Below are positions 18,398-25,869 of a stretch of 64,000 nucleotides of DNA, one piece after another. The notes under the pieces were generated by a model that did not search any database, was not told the DNA's origin, and saw nothing but the letters and a program-made list of their open reading frames with translations. Each line of letters starts with the position of its first letter. Within the stretch, counting starts at the first letter, position 1. A program made the translations under genes and the position numbers. This stretch comes from Flavobacterium sp. 270 (GTDB lineage: Bacteria; Bacteroidota; Bacteroidia; Flavobacteriales; Flavobacteriaceae). The stretch lies in assembly GCF_004368785.1 (NCBI RefSeq), contig NZ_SODM01000001.1:1488001-1552000 (forward strand), written 5' to 3'.

Positions 18398-18886
18398 ATG
18401 AACTTCAAACAAATCGATGTCCGTAAAATAGATTCTACAGGAAATTTCAAATTAAATCACGATTACATTCTTTCTTATGACCATTTTGATGGTTGGTCTG
18501 AAAGATTATTGGGTATAGGTATATATATTGATTTAATTTTTGAATGCAAAGTTGATATTCATTTTTACAAACTGAATCGCGATAGAACCAGGTATGAAAA
18601 ACAATTAGAATGCGAAATACCTTCGGAGATTAAAAATATAATTTCGGAAATAATGAATCTAGATCACTTAACATTAAAACATTATTATGCCGATATTTTT
18701 CTGGAAGATTCCGGAAGGCAAGACTATGTTATTAATCATTGTGGCGTATCACACAATATTAGGAGAGGAACGATACTTAAAAAACTACAAGCAGAAAATC
18801 GATCCGAAGAATTGTTTTTCGATTTAATTGAACTTTTTGAAAAATGGCGAGAAGCTATTTATCAAGAATGTTTAAAAGAACTGTAA
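18398..18886 (+). CDS. Hypothetical protein, 162 aa
   Basis: I do not recognise the family. The product is soluble, with no signal peptide or membrane segment. It is rich in charged and aromatic residues, and its last third is probably helical (KKLQAENRSEELFFDLIELF). Codon use looks coding throughout, and an ATG stands at 18398. It lies alone between an XRE gene with a terminator and a secreted small protein, in the accessory stretch. Confidence 0.55.
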   Translation: MNFKQIDVRKIDSTGNFKLNHDYILSYDHFDGWSERLLGIGIYIDLIFECKVDIHFYKLNRDRTRYEKQLECEIPSEIKNIISEIMNLDHLTLKHYYADIFLEDSGRQDYVINHCGVSHNIRRGTILKKLQAENRSEELFFDLIELFEKWREAIYQECLKEL

Positions 18887-18977
18887 TTACGTAGTATTTT
18901 TTTGCTTTGTACATCAAATTCAACAAAACTCAAATAAAAAAAGTATTTTAGCTTTACCAAATCAAAACCCAAATCTA

Positions 18978-19427
18978 ATGAAACTTACGATTCCCTTATC
19001 GACACTACTCCTATTACTTACTACAAATTTATTCAGCCAGACAATCGCTGATTTAAAACTAAAAAATAAAGAAATTCCTAAAAGCTATACCTTTAGCGAC
19101 AGTGATATTTGTATTACGCCTCAGGCTTGTACTTTTTATAATGATATTGCAACTTACAGCAACATTGTTGGAGTTGTAAAAAGTAAAGCAATCCAAAGTT
19201 TTAGAAGCAAAACAGATCGCGGTTCAATCATGTATTTTGAATTTGAACACACTTTTAAAGGCGATAGATTTCTACAAGGATTACTATGGGGAAAAGCCGG
19301 CGAACCAACTGAAGAACACCCGGAAGAATATCTTGCAAAAGGAAAATTTCTGATTATCTGGAGTTTCAAACCAGACAGCACTCTTAAAGAAAAATCAGAA
19401 GCTAAAATAGAAGCTCTTTTGCCTTAA
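18978..19427 (+). CDS. Hypothetical secreted protein, 149 aa
   Basis: The N-terminus MKLTIPLSTLLLLLTTNLFSQ is a typical signal peptide, with cleavage near FSQ-T. The mature part (~128 aa) contains two Cys (ICITPQAC) and a C-terminal KEKSEAKIEALLP. I recognise no domain. It is likely periplasmic or exported. Confidence 0.6.
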   Translation: MKLTIPLSTLLLLLTTNLFSQTIADLKLKNKEIPKSYTFSDSDICITPQACTFYNDIATYSNIVGVVKSKAIQSFRSKTDRGSIMYFEFEHTFKGDRFLQGLLWGKAGEPTEEHPEEYLAKGKFLIIWSFKPDSTLKEKSEAKIEALLP

Positions 19428-19518
19428 GTTTAAACGGTCGCGCTGGCATTAGAATAAATTAAACTTCATCTAATCTTTAATTTTAATTCGTAATTTCGGC
19501 AAATTAAAAAACATAAAA

Positions 19519-19881
19519 ATGAAACCACAAATACGCGTTCTACTTTATTCCCTATTATTTTTCACTTATAGTCTTTCCACTTCACTTTTGCTTTTATTAG
19601 GCGAAAAATTAAAAGATCATAAGTTTATCACTTTAGGCTGTGGTTTTTTCCTGATAAATCTTGCTTTTTCTTTTTTAGTTCTAAAATGGACCTATTTATT
19701 AAATATAGTTTGTTCTATAGTTATTGCTGTATTGGCTCTATTCTTAGCTTTAAGATTTGGAGATTTGCATCTGTTTTCTCAATATGACGCTTATGGCGTA
19801 AAAACTGCACTAATTGCTTATCCTGTTTTTTCTATTTTATTTTGGGAAATTGCTTATCAGATTAAAGCGAGAAAAAAATAA
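19519..19881 (+). CDS. Hypothetical small membrane protein, 120 aa
   Basis: Four hydrophobic segments (about residues 7-26, 33-54, 57-78 and 93-114) and a basic end (QIKARKK) indicate a four-helix inner-membrane protein. No known family was recognised. It is followed by a REP-like element. Confidence 0.6.
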   Translation: MKPQIRVLLYSLLFFTYSLSTSLLLLLGEKLKDHKFITLGCGFFLINLAFSFLVLKWTYLLNIVCSIVIAVLALFLALRFGDLHLFSQYDAYGVKTALIAYPVFSILFWEIAYQIKARKK

Positions 19882-19911
19882 TTTAAATTAATTTGATTTA
19901 AAATTTATCTC

Positions 19912-19993
19912 GCTAGCGCGAGCGTTCCGCTCGTGCCCGTAAAGCATTTTACATAGATTTTTCCTAGCTATCGGGCACGAGTGGGACGCTAGC
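19912..19993. repeat. REP-like GC-rich palindrome
   Basis: The left arm 19912-19939 (gctagcgcgagcgttccgct, then cgtgcccg) pairs with the right arm 19972-19993 (cgggcacgagtgggacgcta, then gc), apart from a 6-base insertion in the left arm. It is the most GC-rich intergenic stretch here. A degenerate relative lies at 17714-17815. This is typical of REP elements mobilised by RAYT transposases. No RAYT gene is in the window. Confidence 0.65.
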
Positions 19994-20079
19994 ATTTGGC
20001 AACAACTAATTATTCCACCAAAAAACGTATCTTAGTAAAACAAACAACTAACTATCAAATAGTTGAAAGTTTTAAAACT

Positions 20080-20547
20080 ATGAAAAATACGGAAGAAATC
20101 GCATCACGTTTTAAAGAAATTATCCTAAACGGAACCTGGGTTGCCAATACCAACTACAAACAGCAGCTCGAAAATATAGATTGGAAAACAGCTACAACTC
20201 CGATAAAAAACCTAAATACCATTGCCATTTTAGCCCAGCATATTGATTATTACATTGATGGCATAAATAACGTCTTTAGAGGTGGTATGCTCGACATAAA
20301 AGATAAATTTAGTTTTGACTTTCCTCCTATTACTTCTTCGCAGCAATGGGAAACTTTCCTGGCAAAATTCTGGGACGATACCCAAGAATTTGCTTCTCAT
20401 ATTGAACAAATGACCGACGAAAAACTCAATGAAGGTTTTGTCGATGAAAAATACGGAACCTACCGCAGAAACATCGAAGCAATGATTGAACACAGCTATT
20501 ACCATCTTGGTCAAATCGTTATGCTTCGAAAAATTTTAACTGAATAA
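20080..20547 (+). CDS. DinB family protein
   Basis: A 155-aa four-helix-bundle protein from the ATG at 20080 (MKNTEEIASRF). The frame stays open back to 19996 but only through REP-adjacent DNA. The three-His metal site of the DinB/YfiT superfamily is visible: H in ILAQHIDYY near residue 48, and H-S-Y-Y-H near 138-142. Family members are metal-binding, some being thiol-dependent transferases. The role here is unknown. It stands just before the ArsR-SRPBCC operon, a frequent neighbourhood for such proteins. Confidence 0.8.
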   Translation: MKNTEEIASRFKEIILNGTWVANTNYKQQLENIDWKTATTPIKNLNTIAILAQHIDYYIDGINNVFRGGMLDIKDKFSFDFPPITSSQQWETFLAKFWDDTQEFASHIEQMTDEKLNEGFVDEKYGTYRRNIEAMIEHSYYHLGQIVMLRKILTE

Positions 20548-20570
20548 ATAAAAAAAATCATAAAAAAGTA

Positions 20571-20604
20571 TTGCGCAACCAAAAAGTTGCATATATTTGC
20601 AACT
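20571..20604 (+). promoter_or_regulatory. ArsR promoter with overlapping operator palindromes
   Basis: TTG at 20571-20573, 18 bases, then TATATTTG at 20592-20599 form the promoter. Perfect palindrome arms AGTTGCA (20585-20591) and TGCAACT (20598-20604) flank and overlap the -7 box. A third half-site GCAAC stands at 20575-20579. A repressor bound here would block its own promoter, so autoregulation by the ArsR protein at 20633 is likely. Confidence 0.65.
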
Positions 20605-20632
20605 GATTGATTGCGTATTTAAATAATTCAAA

Positions 20633-20959
20633 ATGAAACGAGATATTTTTCAGGCGATTGCCGACCCAACCCGAAGAGCGATTTTAGTATTGATTTCTTC
20701 AACTGCATTAACTCCAAATGCAATTGCAGAACAATTTAATACAACGCGTCAGGCGGTTTCTAAACATATTAAGATTCTTAACGAATGTGAATTATTACAG
20801 GAAAAAAAATTGGGACGAGAAATCTATTATCAACTTAAAATTGACAAAATGAAAGAAATAGACAAATGGTTGGAACAATTTAAAGAAATCTGGGAAAACC
20901 GTTTCAATCAACTGGATCAAGTATTACTTAATTTAAAAGCTAAAGAAAATGAAAACTAA
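20633..20959 (+). CDS. ArsR/SmtB-family winged-helix repressor
   Basis: A 108-aa protein with the standard winged helix: ADPTRRAIL, then [23 protein letters not shown] and a beta-wing [12 protein letters not shown]. It has no metal-binding CxC motif in the recognition helix, so it is of the SdpR-like, non-metal type commonly paired with SRPBCC proteins. Its 3' end overlaps the SRPBCC gene by 11 bp, indicating one operon. The palindrome over the -7 box suggests it represses this operon. Confidence 0.9.
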   Translation: MKRDIFQAIADPTRRAILVLISSTALTPNAIAEQFNTTRQAVSKHIKILNECELLQEKKLGREIYYQLKIDKMKEIDKWLEQFKEIWENRFNQLDQVLLNLKAKENEN

Positions 20960-21449
20960 TCTTTTAATGGATTTTATCGTAGACAAAGAAAATTGTTCGG
21001 TAAACGTAAAACGCGAATTTAATGCTCCGCTTGCCAATGTTTGGTCTGCTTGGACAGAAGCTGAAATCTTAGATCAATGGTGGGCGCCAGCTCCTTTTAA
21101 ATCTAAGTCAAAAATTATGGATTTTAAAGAAGGCGGCAGAAGATTATACGCTATGATTGGTCCAGACGGACAAGAACGTTGGAGTACTTTTGATTATACA
21201 TCTGTTTCTCCAAAAACAAATTTTAAACATACCACTACTTTCTCCGATGCTGACGGAAATCCAAATTCTGAATTTGGAAGTTCTTATTGGGATATTACAT
21301 TTTTGGAACAAGGCGAATCTACTCTTGTTGACATTCATATTAAGCGCGATAGCTTTGAAGAATTAGAAAAAATTATCGAAATGGGCTTTAAACAAGGATT
21401 TACAAGCGCTATGGAAAGTTTGGATAAAATTTTTGAAGCTAAAAAATAA
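20949..21449 (+). CDS. SRPBCC (AHSA1-type) domain protein, copy 1
   Basis: A 166-aa START/Bet v1-like protein with the AHSA1 pattern: [30 protein letters not shown], and a late [14 protein letters not shown] helix. Such proteins bind hydrophobic ligands in a cavity. The ligand is unknown. It overlaps the ArsR gene, and a second copy follows after 27 bp. Sequence similarity between the two copies is high along the whole length, indicating a local tandem duplication. Confidence 0.87.
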   Translation: MKTNLLMDFIVDKENCSVNVKREFNAPLANVWSAWTEAEILDQWWAPAPFKSKSKIMDFKEGGRRLYAMIGPDGQERWSTFDYTSVSPKTNFKHTTTFSDADGNPNSEFGSSYWDITFLEQGESTLVDIHIKRDSFEELEKIIEMGFKQGFTSAMESLDKIFEAKK

Positions 21450-21476
21450 ATTATATAATAATCTAAAATCAGAGAT

Positions 21477-21980
21477 ATGAAAAATAATCTTTTAATGGAT
21501 TTTACCGTAGATAAAGAAAACAGTACAGTAAATGTAAAACGCGAATTTAATGCGTCAATTGCAAATGTTTGGTCGGCTTGGACAGAACCTGAAATCCTGG
21601 ATTTGTGGTGGGCGCCTGCTCCGTGGAAATCCAAAACAAAAAGTATGGATTTTAAAGTTGGCGGAAGAAGAATTTATGCAATGGTCGGCCCGGAAGGCGA
21701 AGAACATTGGGCAATTGCAGATTATAGCGCAATTACGCCTAAAACAAATTTTAAATATTTGGATGCTTTTAGCGACAGCGAAGGAAATTTAAATACAGAA
21801 TTTCCACGTTCAGACTGGAATGTAACTTTTTCTGATCAGGGAGATTTGACTGTTGTTGATGTTATCATTAAGCACAAAAATTTGGCTGATTTAGAAATGA
21901 TTATTCAAATGGGCTTTAAAGAAGGATTTACTAGCTGCATGGAAGGTCTAGATAAAGTTTTTGAGGAAAGAGCGAAGTAG
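21477..21980 (+). CDS. SRPBCC (AHSA1-type) domain protein, copy 2
   Basis: A 167-aa paralogue of the preceding protein. Shared blocks include [29 protein letters not shown] and GGRR. The differences concentrate in the middle (SAITPKTNFKYLDAF, and W for F after APAP), which lines the cavity in this fold, so ligand choice may have diverged (inference). It is the last gene of the ArsR operon, with a terminator following. Confidence 0.87.
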   Translation: MKNNLLMDFTVDKENSTVNVKREFNASIANVWSAWTEPEILDLWWAPAPWKSKTKSMDFKVGGRRIYAMVGPEGEEHWAIADYSAITPKTNFKYLDAFSDSEGNLNTEFPRSDWNVTFSDQGDLTVVDVIIKHKNLADLEMIIQMGFKEGFTSCMEGLDKVFEERAK

Positions 21981-22014
21981 TTTAATACATAAAAGTGTCT
22001 TTTTATACAATGAT

Positions 22015-22056
22015 AAATCTCCATTGAGCTATTGCTTTATGGAGATTTCTCTTTTT
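22015..22056 (+). terminator. Intrinsic terminator after the ArsR-SRPBCC operon
   Basis: The stem aaatctccat (22015-22024) / atggagattt (22039-22048) is followed by ctcttttttg. Confidence 0.8.
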
Positions 22057-22145
22057 TGAAAAAACATAATTTTGAATTAATCAATTAAGGTTAAACTGAT
22101 ATTTTGTATTTTCGTTTAAATAAATAATACTACCCAAAAAACAAA

Positions 22146-23015
22146 ATGAACAAATTTTTCACCCTTATCCTGTTGCTTTCTTTTTCAACATTTATTTTCG
22201 CTCAAAAAAATAAAACTAAAACCACAGAAACAAGCAAACCTTTTGTTTTGGGAGTTATAGATGAAATTGAATCCAAAGAATTAAACGAAAAAAGAACATT
22301 AAATGTATACCTTCCGGATGGTTACAAACCAGAGAACGCAACAAAATATCCGGTTATTTATTTGCTTGACGGATCTGCAGATGAGGATTTTATTCATGTT
22401 TCTGGTCTTGTACAATTCAATAGCTTCGAATGGATCAATCAGGTTCCGAAATCTATTGTAGTGGGAATTGCAACTGTTGATCGAAGAAGAGATTTTACAT
22501 TTCCAACAACAATTGCTTTAGATCAAAAAAGATTTCCAACTACTGGACATTCGGATAAATTTATTGCTTTTATCGAAAAAGAATTACAGCCTTTTATCGA
22601 AAAGAAATACAAAACAACCGAATCTAAAACTATAATCGGACAATCTTTGGGTGGTTTATTGATTACCGAAATTTTATTTAAAAAGCCTTCTCTTTTTAAT
22701 AAATACGTTATTACAAGTCCAAGTTTATGGTGGAATAATGGTTCGCTTTTAAATGAAGATTCTGTTATTTTTAAAGATACTTTTACTCAAAAAACCGAAA
22801 TTTATATTGCAGTTGGAAAAGAAGGTTTAACGCCAACAGAAATTCCGAGAGTTATGGAAGTTGATGCCAATTTATTAGCCGAAAAAATCAAAGCTTCAAA
22901 AAGCAAAAATGTAAAAGTTTATTTTGATTATTTGCCTCTGGAAAATCATGGTTCCATTTTACATCCTGCGGTTTCAAACTCTTTTAAATTTTTCTATCCT
23001 TTAGCTAAAGAATAA
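22146..23015 (+). CDS. Secreted alpha/beta-hydrolase (enterochelin-esterase-like)
   Basis: A 289-aa protein with a signal peptide (MNKFFTLILLLSFSTFIFAQ). It has the putative-esterase fold: VYLPDGY, VIYLLDGS, nucleophile S167 in I-G-Q-S-L-G-G, and catalytic His in E-N-H-G-S near residue 272. Relatives cleave siderophore or other ester bonds in the periplasm. It is homologous in layout to the truncated esterase at the window start. It is followed by a long hairpin. Confidence 0.85.
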   Translation: MNKFFTLILLLSFSTFIFAQKNKTKTTETSKPFVLGVIDEIESKELNEKRTLNVYLPDGYKPENATKYPVIYLLDGSADEDFIHVSGLVQFNSFEWINQVPKSIVVGIATVDRRRDFTFPTTIALDQKRFPTTGHSDKFIAFIEKELQPFIEKKYKTTESKTIIGQSLGGLLITEILFKKPSLFNKYVITSPSLWWNNGSLLNEDSVIFKDTFTQKTEIYIAVGKEGLTPTEIPRVMEVDANLLAEKIKASKSKNVKVYFDYLPLENHGSILHPAVSNSFKFFYPLAKE

Positions 23016-23078
23016 AATAAGGAAATTTTACCGCAAAGAGCGCAAGTCATTTTTATCGTATAATAAGTTCGCTAAGCA
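23016..23078. repeat. Intergenic ACCGCAAAGAGCGCAAG word repeat
   Basis: 'accgcaaagagcgcaag' at 23030-23046 and 'gttcgctaag' at 23067-23076 belong to the GCAAAG family that also appears at 3217, 40895, 49548 and 58104. Confidence 0.5.
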
Positions 23079-23122
23079 TTTTAAATTTTACTTTCACAAA
23101 TTCACGAAAGTAAAATTTAAAA
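23079..23122. terminator. Long hairpin between convergent genes, 17-bp perfect stem
   Basis: ttttaaattttactttc (23079-23095) and its exact reverse complement (23106-23122) enclose a 10-base loop acaaattcac. It lies between the esterase and comM, which converge here. The stem is A+T-rich but long, so a bidirectional terminator is the simplest reading. Confidence 0.65.
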
Positions 23123-23147
23123 TCTTAACTCTAAACATCTAAAATCT

Positions 23148-24683
23148 TTACCCCAACCATCCTTCTCTATCCAAACTTCTATATTGGATCGCTTCTGCAA
23201 TATGCGATGAAATTATATTTTCTGAATTATCTAAGTCAGCGATACTTCTCGAAACTTTCAGAATCCTGTCGTAGGCTCGCGCAGAAAGGTTCAGTCTTTC
23301 CATTGCGGTTTTGAGTAAGTCTTTTGATTGTTGGTCTAAAACACAATATTCGCGGATCAATTTACTGCTCATTTGTGCGTTGTAATGTATGTTTTCTACT
23401 TCTTCAAATCTTTTAGTTTGAATTTCTCTTGCTGCAGTAACTCGTTTTCTGATTTCTACACTGCTTTCGGCTTTTCTCTCGTCGGCTAATTTTTCAAAAG
23501 GAACTGGCGTAACTTCTATATGAATATCAATTCGATCTAATAATGGACCCGAGATTTTGCTTAAATAACGCTGCATTTCGTGCGGTGAAGAAGTATTCGG
23601 CATACTCGGATCATTAAAAAATCCACTTGGGCTTGGATTCATACTTGCCACCAACATAAACGATGAAGGATAAGTAACTGTAAACTTGGCACGCGAAATT
23701 GTCACTTCGCGATCTTCCAGCGGCTGTCGCATTACTTCGAGTACATCACGTTTAAATTCTGGTAATTCATCCAAAAACAAAACTCCATTGTGCGCCATCG
23801 AGATTTCTCCCGGCTGCGGATAACTCCCTCCTCCTACTAATGCAACGTTCGAAATAGTATGATGGGGACTTCTAAACGGTCTTTGATTCATTAAGCCTAC
23901 TTCTTTTAGTTTTCCGGCAACGCTATGAATTTTAGTGGTTTCAAGTGCTTCACGCAAAGTCATTGGTGGCAAAATACTGGGAACTCTTTTTGCCAGCATT
24001 GTTTTTCCCGCTCCGGGCGGACCAATCAAAATTATATTATGTCCTCCGGCAGCCGCAATTTCCATACAGCGTTTTATGCTTTCTTGCCCGCGGACGTCTG
24101 AGAAATCAAATTCGGGAAAGTCTAAGGTTTTATAAAACTCTGATCGAGTATCTATTACTGTTGGTTCTAATTTGTTTTTCCCAGAAAAAAAATCAAGTAC
24201 TTCCTGCAGATTCGAAACTCCGTAAACGTCTAATCCGGCAACAATTGCTGCTTCTTTTACATTTTGAATCGGAAGAAAAAATCCTTTATAACCTTCTTCC
24301 TTGGCTTTTATGGCAATGGGCAAAGCACCGCGAATAGGCTGTAAAGTTCCGTCGAGAGAAAGTTCTCCCATTATAATATAATCTTCAATTTCGGGAGCAT
24401 TTATTTGATTGGAAGCTATTAAAATTCCCATTGCTAAGGTTAAATCGTATGATGAACCTTCTTTTCGCAAATCGGCAGGCGCCATATTGATGGTTATTTT
24501 TTTACCCGGCATCGAAAGATTGTTATTTTTTAAAGCTGCTGCGATTCGGTAACTGCTTTCTTTTATAGCGTTGTCCGGCAATCCAACTAAATGATAACCA
24601 ATCCCTTTATCCATGTGCACTTCAACAGTAATTGTTGTTGCTTCTACTCCAAAAACGGCACTTCCGTAAACTTTTACTAACAT
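23148..24683 (-). CDS. comM: YifB/ComM-type Mg-chelatase-like AAA+ ATPase
   Basis: A 511-aa protein, the normal length for the family. The N-terminal ChlI/Lon-like domain begins M-L-V-K-V-Y-G-S-A. It has Walker A G-P-P-G-A-G-K-T at 221-228, Walker B LFLDELPEF, ASMNPSPSG sensor region and a C-terminal Mg_chelatase_C helix bundle (LSARAYDRIL). ComM is a hexameric helicase that promotes branch migration in natural transformation in other bacteria. No other competence gene is nearby. Confidence 0.92.
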   Translation of the reverse strand: MLVKVYGSAVFGVEATTITVEVHMDKGIGYHLVGLPDNAIKESSYRIAAALKNNNLSMPGKKITINMAPADLRKEGSSYDLTLAMGILIASNQINAPEIEDYIIMGELSLDGTLQPIRGALPIAIKAKEEGYKGFFLPIQNVKEAAIVAGLDVYGVSNLQEVLDFFSGKNKLEPTVIDTRSEFYKTLDFPEFDFSDVRGQESIKRCMEIAAAGGHNIILIGPPGAGKTMLAKRVPSILPPMTLREALETTKIHSVAGKLKEVGLMNQRPFRSPHHTISNVALVGGGSYPQPGEISMAHNGVLFLDELPEFKRDVLEVMRQPLEDREVTISRAKFTVTYPSSFMLVASMNPSPSGFFNDPSMPNTSSPHEMQRYLSKISGPLLDRIDIHIEVTPVPFEKLADERKAESSVEIRKRVTAAREIQTKRFEEVENIHYNAQMSSKLIREYCVLDQQSKDLLKTAMERLNLSARAYDRILKVSRSIADLDNSENIISSHIAEAIQYRSLDREGWLG

Positions 24684-24762
24684 AAAATTATATTCATTAA
24701 ATCGATTTTAAATCTAATGAAAATAATTAAATTGTAGTTATTTTATTACAAATAAAATATTT

Positions 24763-25737
24763 TTAAAACTCCAGCCCAATCTGATTCTTAATCTCCTCCA
24801 CAATCGCACTCAAATCCAAACTATTCTGATGCGACCATTGTTTACTTTCTATCATATCGTTTTGAATACAATAATGACATTCGAGAGCTTCGTGTGCATA
24901 ACCTTTTCCAAAAGTTGGGAGATTAAAAGCTGCTTCGTGATTGTCTTTAAAAATAGAATAACCATCGGCCATAAACCATGGAGAATTAAGTTCGATTCTG
25001 CCTTCCGTTCCACTTATTGAAGCTTTCATATTCGATTCTGACACAAAACCAGCGTGTAGAACTGCTTGTGCATTTTCGTAATGTAAAATCATAGTAGTCT
25101 GCAAATCGACACCCGATTTATGGTAGGTAGATTTTGCTATAATTTCTTTTGGTTTTCCTAATAGTATATAAGAGAGAAATAGCGGATAAACGCCAACATC
25201 AAAAAGAGCGCCTCCTCCCAATTTTTTATCGGTCATTCTGTTTCCTTCTAATTCCTTTACAAAAAAAGCAAAATCGGCATTGATGTATTTTAAATCTCCA
25301 ATCACGCCGTTGTTTATTTTATACAAAACTTCCTGAACCGATGGAATAAAACGCGTCCAAAAAGCTTCCATAAAAAATTTATTGTGCTTTCTTGAAGCTT
25401 CAATCATTTTTTCAGCATCAGAATAAGATAATGCAATCGGCTTTTCGCACAGAACATGTTTGCCGTTTTCCAATGCTTTTATAGACAATTCGGCATGCGA
25501 ATCGTGTGGCGTTGCAATATAAACGATGTCAACTTGTTCGTCTTGAAAAAGAGCGTCGTAAGAATCATATGCATTTTCAGCATTATATTTTTGGGCAAAT
25601 TCATTTGCTTTATCAGTATTTCTAGAAGCAACAGCAACTAAAGATGCATTTTCTATCAACACTAAATCGGTTGCAAACTGATTGGCAATATTTCCAAGAC
25701 CAATAATTCCCCATTTTATTTTGTTCGCGTTTTTCAT
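24763..25737 (-). CDS. Gfo/Idh/MocA-family oxidoreductase
   Basis: A 324-aa cytoplasmic dehydrogenase. The N-terminal Rossmann domain has G-L-G-N-I-A-N and VYIATPHDSH. The E-K-P-I-A motif (near residue 97) and a C-terminal alpha/beta domain with GGGALFDVGVYPL follow. The family oxidises sugars, inositols or dihydrodiols with NAD(P). The GGGAL(F)D(V/I)GVY pattern is common in glucose-fructose-oxidoreductase-like and dihydrodiol-dehydrogenase-like members. The substrate cannot be fixed. Confidence 0.88.
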   Translation of the reverse strand: MKNANKIKWGIIGLGNIANQFATDLVLIENASLVAVASRNTDKANEFAQKYNAENAYDSYDALFQDEQVDIVYIATPHDSHAELSIKALENGKHVLCEKPIALSYSDAEKMIEASRKHNKFFMEAFWTRFIPSVQEVLYKINNGVIGDLKYINADFAFFVKELEGNRMTDKKLGGGALFDVGVYPLFLSYILLGKPKEIIAKSTYHKSGVDLQTTMILHYENAQAVLHAGFVSESNMKASISGTEGRIELNSPWFMADGYSIFKDNHEAAFNLPTFGKGYAHEALECHYCIQNDMIESKQWSHQNSLDLSAIVEEIKNQIGLEF

Positions 25738-25869
25738 AAGACTTCTATATATGCTTCAATTCAAAAGGTTTATCAAATATTTATCTAAAATAATCAAAAA
25801 ACATTTAAAAAAAATAAAAGCCATATAACATATATTTCATATTTTTAGCAACAAATCAACAAATATCCA

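Noticed and set aside
24829..25020. Short antisense frames over the Gfo/Idh/MocA gene
   Set aside because: They are complement shadows of a well-supported gene and show no family features.
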